64,000 nucleotides of DNA from Gemmobacter caeni (GTDB lineage: Bacteria > Pseudomonadota > Alphaproteobacteria > Rhodobacterales > Rhodobacteraceae), in contig NZ_QBKP01000002.1 of assembly GCF_003054195.1 (NCBI RefSeq), positions 203,970 to 267,969 on the forward strand. The letters are read 5' to 3'. The stretch's first letter is position 1. Every line of letters starts with the position of its first letter. The translations under genes were made by a program, and so were the position numbers. The notes beneath the pieces were generated by a model, which saw only the letters and a list, made by a program, of their open reading frames with translations, searched no databases and was not told where the DNA came from. This document shows positions 56,173-62,809 of this stretch, piece after piece.

Positions 56173-56212
56173 TGCGAAAAGCCTTATGACAGAGAAAGGC
56201 CGTGACATGCAA
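56173..56212 (-). promoter_or_regulatory. promoter of the regulator-primase-icm operon
   Basis: TTGCAT (56212-56207), 17 bases, TCATAA (56189-56184), then GGC and TTTTCGCA (56180-56173), the inverted element at the transcription start, on the minus strand. Confidence 0.6.
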
Positions 56213-56239
56213 GCCCGTCCGTTCGGCCAGGCCATAAAG

Positions 56240-56253
56240 TTTGCGAAAAAAAA
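56240..56253 (+). promoter_or_regulatory. TTTGCGAAAAAAAA element upstream of the regulator gene
   Basis: A second copy of the recurrent element lies 28 bases upstream of the -35 of the regulator-primase promoter. Confidence 0.45.
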
Positions 56254-56364
56254 TAACATCCGACGACCCTGATGAGCATCCTCCATGTCATGCAATCTCG
56301 GGAAAAGGATAGGATTGCCGCTCCTCCAGATGTCCAGACGTCCCAGAAATATGCGGAAGAGGCC

Positions 56365-56648
56365 TGTCACAGCGTCACGGCTGTCACAGCCTGTGTGACA
56401 CCCCACTGTGACACCCCTAACCTTTTGAAAAACCTTATATTTATTTATATTTATGAGACGTGTCACAAAAAGAAAGATATATGTTCACGCACATACACGC
56501 ACCCGCCCCTCACAGGCGCGCATACAGGCCCGCATACAGGCCCGCGCTCATGACAGACATATTTTCGAATTTCGGTGTGACGCTGTGACGGATTGAAAAC
56601 AAAGGATTTTTCCGTCACACCATCAGGGATTTGGTCGGTTTTGTGACG
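56365..56648. other. iteron-like cluster around an AT-rich stretch in the divergent icm intergenic region
   Basis: Ten copies of a GTCAC-centred word, mostly TGTCACA or TGTGACG in both orientations, lie in 284 bases. Starts are 56365, 56374, 56382, 56394, 56407, 56461, 56576, 56584, 56613 and 56642. Between the fifth and sixth copies is an AT-rich stretch (about 56415-56460), rare in this GC-rich DNA. A tandem 12-base repeat (GCATACAGGCCC) lies at 56520-56543. The whole gap 56151-56993 (843 bases) has no gene. It may be an origin used by the adjacent primase-helicase, or a regulatory hub for the two divergent transfer operons. Confidence 0.6.
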
Positions 56649-56848
56649 TCGCGAGACGGATTTCGGGACTCTGGTGGGGCGAGAGCGGTCCGATCGACCC
56701 GGATCCGCCGCAGCCCTGGGGGGCCGCGCGGGCCGCCTGCGGATGCCGGCCAGGGACTGCGGCCCCCGACGGGGTCCCGGAGAGGGGGCGTCCCGTTCGC
56801 AACGCCCCCGGCGCCGGTCCCACCCGGTCGCGACCGTCATCCACATAT

Positions 56849-56884
56849 TTGACATCCAGCGCCGGCGCGACATGTTGCGAAAAA
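56849..56884 (+). promoter_or_regulatory. promoter of the icmD operon with TTGCGAAAAA at the start
   Basis: A perfect TTGACA (56849-56854) is followed after 16-17 bases by CATGTTG, which runs into TTGCGAAAAA (56875-56884). Confidence 0.55.
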
Positions 56885-56993
56885 CGGGAATGCGGTGTAT
56901 TTCTTGAGCCGAAGGCCGGATCTGCGCGCCTTTATCAACCAGGATACGCCCCGCACGGGCCCCTGAAACAGGAAGTGGGAACGGGAAAATCTC

Positions 56994-57392
56994 ATGCACA
57001 AGACTCTTCTGAACACCCTGTCCGGCCGTTTCGCACGTCTCGGGCTCGTCGCAACCTCCCTGATGTGCTCCGCCTCCATGGCGATGGCGCAGAACAGCAT
57101 GGGCGATATCGCGACCCGCCTGCGCACCCAGACCGGCCTGCTGACCGAATTCGTATCGGTCGTCGCCTTCATCCTCGGCGTCGGTATGGCGATCGCCGGG
57201 TTCCTGAAGTTCAAGCAGAACGCACAGAACCCGAACGACCCGTCTGCCAAGGTCTCGACCGCCTTCATCCTGATCTTCGTGGGTGCCGGGCTCGTCGCCA
57301 TCCCGGCCGCGCTCGGAACCGGGATCGCCACCATCTGGCAGGGTGCCCAGCAGACCGACGCGAACAGCGGCTTCCGCGCCGTCGGGAACTGA
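56994..57392 (+). CDS. icmD: IcmD/DotP-like (TraR-like) membrane protein
   Basis: The 132-residue protein has a signal-like N-terminus (LVATSLMCSASMAMAQ) and two further hydrophobic segments (FVSVVAFILGVGMAIAGFL and AFILIFVGAGLVAIPAAL) separated by a polar loop KFKQNAQNPNDPSA. Size, topology and loop match IcmD/TraR, and it leads the arm that contains icmJ and icmB, as in Legionella. A strong terminator follows at once, so icmD may be made in excess over the genes behind it, as for pilin-like subunits. Confidence 0.75.
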   Translation: MHKTLLNTLSGRFARLGLVATSLMCSASMAMAQNSMGDIATRLRTQTGLLTEFVSVVAFILGVGMAIAGFLKFKQNAQNPNDPSAKVSTAFILIFVGAGLVAIPAALGTGIATIWQGAQQTDANSGFRAVGN

Positions 57393-57400
57393 CAGGAACG

Positions 57401-57431
57401 GGGGCGGGATTCACCCGCCCCTTTCATTTTC
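57401..57431 (+). terminator. intrinsic terminator between icmD and icmJ
   Basis: GGGGCGGG (57401-57408) and CCCGCCCC (57414-57421) pair across a 5-base loop and are followed by TTTCATTTTC. Confidence 0.75.
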
Positions 57432-57442
57432 TGGGGGGGGCC

Positions 57443-58132
57443 ATGTTTCGAGACGTCCTGACCGGGCATCCGCGCCTTCTCAACCTTGGTGCGCGCGACC
57501 ACGCCCTCATCAACGCCACCATGACCGCGGAGATCGCGACCGCCCTCAAATCCGGGGATTGGACCTGCCATGTCTGCGGTGTCCGCCTTGAGGGGCTCAT
57601 GGAGATCGACCACCTGAAAGGGCATCGAAAATCGATCGCCGCCGAGCTCGCTCCGATCTGTCAGTTCTGTCATGATCTGCGACATCCGATGTGGGCGATG
57701 GCCCGAAAGAGGGCCTTCCCGGTCTACGCTCCGGACCTCGCCCAGAAGGAGCTGAGCCGCATGGCCTGGGCCCTGCTCGGGGAGATGACACGCGAGGAGG
57801 GGGGCGCGGTCTTCGAGGGGGTCCTGGGGGCGATCAGTGAGCGCGAGTCCGCCGCTTTCGACCTGCTCCAGGGGGAGAACATGGAATCCGCCCTCGAGGC
57901 GATCCTCGTGATCCGCGACCGGGAGGGGGCGGAGAAAGCGAAGCAGGTCGCAACAACCCTCGATGAGAGTCTGCGCTATCTGCCGGTCTGCGTCCGGGAC
58001 GGCGAGCCGCTGACCCGATGGACCCCTGAGGGGTTCCGGCAGGTGCCGCTCGCGCTCTTTCACAAGGCGATGGGGCCCGCCCCGGACCTTGATCGGCTCG
58101 CCTCGGCCGCCGCAGAACTGCTCTCCGCCTGA
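57443..58132 (+). CDS. icmJ: IcmJ/DotN-like (TraT-like) zinc-binding protein
   Basis: The 229-residue protein starts FRDVLTGHPRLLNLGARDH and carries two zinc-binding cysteine pairs, CHVC (42-45) and CQFC (73-76), with DHLKGH and HDLRHPMW between and after them. This HNH-like zinc core is that of DotN/IcmJ, a cytoplasmic part of the type IV coupling complex. The C-terminal half is helical. It stands before icmB, as expected, but an extra gene is inserted between them. ATG 57443 is chosen as the start of the conserved part; longer upstream frames cross icmD in another phase. Confidence 0.78.
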   Translation: MFRDVLTGHPRLLNLGARDHALINATMTAEIATALKSGDWTCHVCGVRLEGLMEIDHLKGHRKSIAAELAPICQFCHDLRHPMWAMARKRAFPVYAPDLAQKELSRMAWALLGEMTREEGGAVFEGVLGAISERESAAFDLLQGENMESALEAILVIRDREGAEKAKQVATTLDESLRYLPVCVRDGEPLTRWTPEGFRQVPLALFHKAMGPAPDLDRLASAAAELLSA

Positions 58133-58172
58133 AGGCGCGCGAACGGCGCTGTGGAGAACCCCCTTTTTCGTA

Positions 58173-58227
58173 TTGGTCGCCCTGCCGGCTCAGGCTAGTG
58201 TTGCCGCGACCTTACGTTTTTTCGCAA
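58173..58227 (+). promoter_or_regulatory. promoter of the 491-residue gene and icmB, with downstream element
   Basis: TTGGTC (58173-58178) and TAGTGT (58196-58201) are 17 bases apart. TTTTTTCGCAA (58217-58227) lies in the leader, 11 bases before the ATG. Confidence 0.5.
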
Positions 58228-58238
58228 GAGCCGGCTAC

Positions 58239-59714
58239 ATGAACCTTCGCCTCACCGATCTTGATCAGGACGACGTCACACCGATCGAGATGATGCGGGA
58301 CCCGATTGGGGTTCTGCTCATCGACGACAAGGGCTGGTCCGCCGTCTCCGTCAAGGCGGGGGTATCGGAGACCGGGACCGGAACCCCGTCGGATCTCGCC
58401 GGGGGGATGAGCTGGGTCACGAACTGCGCCTATGAGACGATGCGTGCGGTCAGTATGGCGATCGGCCGGTCGGACGTCCGCCTCAAGACCTCGGACTGGT
58501 TCAAGCCGGATCTCGCGGAGATGCTGGACGACTGGGGCGCTGATCGTTACCCCAGGACCCAGCGTGCGGAGTTTCTCGCCCGCCTGACCGATCGGGTGAT
58601 GCGGCTCAGCTTCGAGACGATCCGGGCGCACGGGGCGACCAGCGCGGCGCGCGAACAGGCGGTGTTGAGCCAGATCGAGCGGTCCGCCAGTCTCGCGACC
58701 GGGTTCCGCACCACGCTCGCCACCCAGATGGAGAAGGGGGCTCCGACCGACCGCAAGGTGGTCGCGGCCACCGTAGGCGCGATGAAGTTCGGCGCCTTCG
58801 CCCCGGAGGAGGCCTCGGTCTCGGACGGGGAGGTGCTGATGCGCCTCAGGCCGCCGCGGCTCTCCTATGCGGAGATGGTCCTGTCGAAACGGGTCCCGGC
58901 CGCCGGGAAATGGCAACAGGCGCATCTCGAGAGCAAGGATCTGATCACCGATCAGATGTTGTCCGCCCTGAAGGCGCTGGACCGTCCGGTCCTGATCTCC
59001 GCGCGGATCGTTCCGATCCGGGGCGCCGAGGACCCGATCCTGGCGACCTGGACCACCCCGAGCGGTCCCGGCTACGTGCGCAAGGCGTTCCCGCTCGAGG
59101 AGGTGGAGGTCCTGTTCGGGTCCTACCGGTTCCATGACCCGCTGGTCATGGTGGGTCCCGCCTGGAAGGAGCCGGCCGGCAAGGGGCTTCTCGACGCGCT
59201 GGTCAGCGCCTGCGGCGCGGCGGAGCTCGCGCATGCGAGCTGGTCCGCCGGTGTGGTGGCGGAGAACGTCCTGTGCGGGATGATGCGTCTCGGACGCGCC
59301 CCGAAGGGCGGGAACGAGGGGGTAACGGTTCCCGAAAGCGTCTGGATCGGCGCCCATGACCGGATCGCCATGCTTCCGATGATCCGCGCCCTGAGCGGCT
59401 TCGGCCTCACCCTCGTCGGCGGATACGCCGGAGGGGTCCGGTTCAAGGCGCCGGAGGATCCGGAGATGATCAGCTCCGCCGCGAATGCTGCCTGGGAGCT
59501 CGGGATGCACGCCCAGATGGGGCTCGCCCGCCGGATCAGGGAGATGGGGTCGAGCCTGAACGCGGACCGCGGCCTTTACGGGGGCGCCCCGGAGCGGATC
59601 CTCCTGCCCCTGCTGATGCAGACGGGCCGGACCGGTCAGCTGTGGAAGATTGACGAGATCATCGAGACGGACCCGGAGGGGCGCCCTGCCGCCTTTCTGG
59701 CCCTGTTCAGCTGA
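58239..59714 (+). CDS. unknown 491-residue protein encoded between icmJ and icmB
   Basis: I do not recognise this protein. It has no signal peptide, membrane helix, P-loop or cysteine cluster. It starts NLRLTDLDQDDVTPIEMM with a short strand GVLLIDDKGWSAVSV, then a long helical middle (about 60-200) and an alpha/beta second half containing DRPVLISARIVPIRGAEDPI and LTLVGGYAGGVRF. The stop is 8 bases before icmB. Its place next to the ATPase suggests a cytoplasmic role at the base of the secretion channel, not seen in Dot/Icm or IncI gene orders known to me. Confidence 0.75.
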   Translation: MNLRLTDLDQDDVTPIEMMRDPIGVLLIDDKGWSAVSVKAGVSETGTGTPSDLAGGMSWVTNCAYETMRAVSMAIGRSDVRLKTSDWFKPDLAEMLDDWGADRYPRTQRAEFLARLTDRVMRLSFETIRAHGATSAAREQAVLSQIERSASLATGFRTTLATQMEKGAPTDRKVVAATVGAMKFGAFAPEEASVSDGEVLMRLRPPRLSYAEMVLSKRVPAAGKWQQAHLESKDLITDQMLSALKALDRPVLISARIVPIRGAEDPILATWTTPSGPGYVRKAFPLEEVEVLFGSYRFHDPLVMVGPAWKEPAGKGLLDALVSACGAAELAHASWSAGVVAENVLCGMMRLGRAPKGGNEGVTVPESVWIGAHDRIAMLPMIRALSGFGLTLVGGYAGGVRFKAPEDPEMISSAANAAWELGMHAQMGLARRIREMGSSLNADRGLYGGAPERILLPLLMQTGRTGQLWKIDEIIETDPEGRPAAFLALFS

Positions 59715-59722
59715 GAGGAAAC

Positions 59723-62700
59723 ATGAGCATTACCAGCAGCTTTGCGCGTATCATCAGCACCTTCATGAATGAGAGCCTCGCGGATATGATCCGCGTGGAG
59801 AGCATGGAGGATGACCGCACGCTCGTGCTCAAGGACGGGACCCTGCTGTCCATGATCCTCCTTGAGGGGGCCCTCAAGACGCCGGGTCAGGACGAGATCG
59901 CCGACATGGTCGAGCGTCTCCGTATCGCCCTCTCCCCCTATCTGTCGAGCCCGGGTCACGTGATCAGCCTTACCTTCATTCGCGACCCGAGCGCCGCGAA
60001 ACGGGAGATCTCCAGCCTCGTCGAGCGGACCGGACGGGCGGCCCGCAGTCTCGGCCTCGATATCGAGGACGTGCTCGCCGAGCGGGAACGGGTCCTGTCC
60101 CGCAGGATGGTCTCGGAGACCTGTCTCGTCTCGATTTTCTCCCGCCCGGACGTGATGAGCGGGGAGGAGGCGGATGACGCGCGCAAGAAGGCGGGGGAGG
60201 TCACGAAAAAGTCCCCGGTCATGGCGCAGGCGCACAGCTTCACGAAGGTGATGGACGCGGTTTTCACCCGTCACCAGGCGCTTGCTGAGGCGGTCAACCG
60301 CTCCTTCCGGATCGTCGGGCAGCTCTCGCGGATCCTGACTGTCACCGAGGCGCTTCAGGAGATGCGCGCGGCCCTCTACCCGTCCACCTCGCCCCAGAAG
60401 GCGGAGTGGCAGCCGCGCCTTCCGCGCTGGGCGGGTGAGACCGTGTCGGCCCCGGCCGCCGTGATGATGCCGGAGACGGAGGCACAGATGAGGGGGCGGG
60501 ACTTCTCTCACCTTTTCGCCCCCTCCTTCGACCTCCAGCTCGCGACAGAGGACTGTTTCGTCGAGAACTCCCGCACCGTCCGGATCGGGGACCGGATCTT
60601 CTCCGCCTTCGACATGACCCTGGCCCCCGAAACACTTCCGGACTTCGACGAGCTGGTGCTGGACGTCACCTCGAAGTCGAACGAGATCCCGTGGCGCTGC
60701 ACCCTTCAGATCGAGTCCGGTGGGATGCACAGTCAGGCCCTCAAGGCGACCTTCCTGTCGATCTTCACCTTCGCGAACCCGATCCATAACCGGCGTATCC
60801 GGGAGGCGATCCTCGCGTTGCGCGAGATCGACGGGCAGATGGACACGGTGGTCAAGTTCCGGATGAGCTTCGCCACCTGGGCGGAGACCTCCAAAGGGGA
60901 TGTTCTGCGGCGCAACGCCCAGATCCTGAACGGGGCGGTTCAGCGCTGGGGGAACAGCAGGGCGGACGGGGTCTCGGGGGATCAGCTCGCGACAACGCTT
61001 GCGACCGTTCCGGGGATTTCGATGGCGTCGACCGCCCCGGTCGCGGCGGCCCCCCTCTCGAACGCGCTCGCGATGGGGCCGATCGCGCGCCAGGCGAGCC
61101 CCTGGAAGCACGGCTCCGTCCTGTTCCGGACCGATGACGGGAAGACCTGGCCCTATCAGCCGGGCAGCTCGAAACAGACCACCTGGGTCACGCTGCTGGT
61201 CGGCACGCCCGGTTCGGGCAAGTCCGTGATGATGAACGCGATCAACTTCGCCTCCGCCATCTCCCCCTCCACCGCGGGCGGGAAGGATCCGGTCCTGCCC
61301 CGGATCGCGATCATCGACATCGGGCCCTCCTCGTCGGGCATGATCTCCCTGATCAAGGAGGCCCTGCCGGCCAATCGCCGTCATGAGGTCCTGTTCCGCA
61401 AGCTCCGTATGAGCCGGGAGGACGCGATCAACGTCTTCGACACGCAGCTCGGGATGCGTGAGCCGACCGCCAACGAGCGGACCTTCCTGATCAACTTCCT
61501 CACCCTGATCTGCGGGGACGGGACGAAGCCCCCCTCGGTCGCGATGCGCGGCCTGATCACCGCCTGTATCGACCGGGTCTATGAGGACCTCAAGGACGAC
61601 AAGTCCCCGCGGCGCTACCTGCGCGAGGATGAGCGGGAGGTGGACCGGGCGCTGGACGAGATCGGGTTCGAGGCGCATTCCGAAACGGTCTGGTGGGAGG
61701 TGGTCGACGTCCTGGCGGAGAACGGCCGCCTCTATGAGGCGTCGATCGCGCAGCGTCATGCGGTCCCCACGATCGCGGACCTGGTGACCGCCTCGCAGAC
61801 GGACCAGGTCTCCTCGCTCTACGCGAGCGCGCGTGACCCGGAGACGGACCAGCCGATCATGAACGCGTTCCAGCGGATGATCTCCGAGGTGGTCCGCGAT
61901 TTCCCGATCCTGTCCACCTATACACGGTTCTCGATCGGCTCCTCGCGGATCGTCTCGCTCGACCTGATGGACGTGACCGCCTCCGGCGCGGGGCCGACCG
62001 CGCGCCGCCAGACCGCGATCATGTACATGCTCGCGCGCCAGATCCTGACCCGCGACTTCTTCCTCGACGAGGCGGAGTTCCGCTCCAAGGTGAACGTGGG
62101 GGTGCTCCCGTCCCTTTATCTGGAGTATCACGTCGAGCGGGCGCGCCAGAACCTCCAGCTGCCGAAGATCCTGTGCATGGACGAGTTCCACCGGACCGGG
62201 AAGATCGAGATGGTCTGTGACCAGATCCTCCAGGACGCGCGTGAGGGTCGAAAGTTCAACGTCGACATCAAGATCGCCTCACAGCTGATCGAGGACTTCC
62301 CGCAGTCGATCGTCGAGATCGTCTCCTCCCTGATCGTCTGCAACGCGGGCTCCGAGAACTCGATCAACTATTTTGACCGGATGTACGGCCTGTCCGAGGC
62401 GGAGCGCTATTCGATCCGCAACCACCTGACCGGACCGAGCGCGCGCGGCGCCCCGGTCTGGGCGATGTTCCGGCTGAAAGATGAGGGGACGGTCCGCCAG
62501 CGCCTCATCCTGACCCTGGGTCCGGCGGAGATCTGGGCCTTCTCGACGACCGCCGAGGACGTGGTCCTTCGCAGCCGGCTCTATGAGGAGATCGGACCGA
62601 GACTGACCCGTCAGGTGCTTGCACGCCGGTTCCCCGGGGGCTCCGCGAAGGCGGAGATCGAGGCCCGGATCGCCCAGATGGAGGAACAGGGTCAGCGGGT

Positions 62701-62782
62701 CGGGGAGAACGAGCGCGGCGACGTGCTCGGCGCCCTGGTCGAGGACCTGAAACGTCAGGCGTTCCTGATGGAAAACGTGTGA
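59723..62782 (+). CDS. icmB: IcmB/DotO (TraU), VirB4-type secretion ATPase
   Basis: The 1019-residue protein is the DotO/TraU ATPase. Walker A is GTPGSGKSVMMNA (near 495) and Walker B is LPKILCMDEFHRTGK (near 817). The intervening and flanking blocks (PRIAIIDIGPSSSGMISLIK, GTKPPSVAMRGLITACIDRV) are typical of the family. It powers assembly or transport at the inner membrane. AGAGGAAAC precedes the ATG. The length equals that of IncI TraU and Legionella DotO. Confidence 0.92.
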   Translation: MSITSSFARIISTFMNESLADMIRVESMEDDRTLVLKDGTLLSMILLEGALKTPGQDEIADMVERLRIALSPYLSSPGHVISLTFIRDPSAAKREISSLVERTGRAARSLGLDIEDVLAERERVLSRRMVSETCLVSIFSRPDVMSGEEADDARKKAGEVTKKSPVMAQAHSFTKVMDAVFTRHQALAEAVNRSFRIVGQLSRILTVTEALQEMRAALYPSTSPQKAEWQPRLPRWAGETVSAPAAVMMPETEAQMRGRDFSHLFAPSFDLQLATEDCFVENSRTVRIGDRIFSAFDMTLAPETLPDFDELVLDVTSKSNEIPWRCTLQIESGGMHSQALKATFLSIFTFANPIHNRRIREAILALREIDGQMDTVVKFRMSFATWAETSKGDVLRRNAQILNGAVQRWGNSRADGVSGDQLATTLATVPGISMASTAPVAAAPLSNALAMGPIARQASPWKHGSVLFRTDDGKTWPYQPGSSKQTTWVTLLVGTPGSGKSVMMNAINFASAISPSTAGGKDPVLPRIAIIDIGPSSSGMISLIKEALPANRRHEVLFRKLRMSREDAINVFDTQLGMREPTANERTFLINFLTLICGDGTKPPSVAMRGLITACIDRVYEDLKDDKSPRRYLREDEREVDRALDEIGFEAHSETVWWEVVDVLAENGRLYEASIAQRHAVPTIADLVTASQTDQVSSLYASARDPETDQPIMNAFQRMISEVVRDFPILSTYTRFSIGSSRIVSLDLMDVTASGAGPTARRQTAIMYMLARQILTRDFFLDEAEFRSKVNVGVLPSLYLEYHVERARQNLQLPKILCMDEFHRTGKIEMVCDQILQDAREGRKFNVDIKIASQLIEDFPQSIVEIVSSLIVCNAGSENSINYFDRMYGLSEAERYSIRNHLTGPSARGAPVWAMFRLKDEGTVRQRLILTLGPAEIWAFSTTAEDVVLRSRLYEEIGPRLTRQVLARRFPGGSAKAEIEARIAQMEEQGQRVGENERGDVLGALVEDLKRQAFLMENV

Positions 62783-62809
62783 TCCCGAGAACGGGACATG
62801 GGGGAATAC

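Noticed and set aside
56520-56543. Start of a CRISPR array
   Set aside because: Only two copies of a 12-base tandem repeat without spacers, and no cas genes anywhere in the window.
59636-62191. 851-residue open frame on the minus strand opposite icmB
   Set aside because: Antisense shadow of the well-supported ATPase gene, with low-complexity His/Arg/Asp composition and no start signals.
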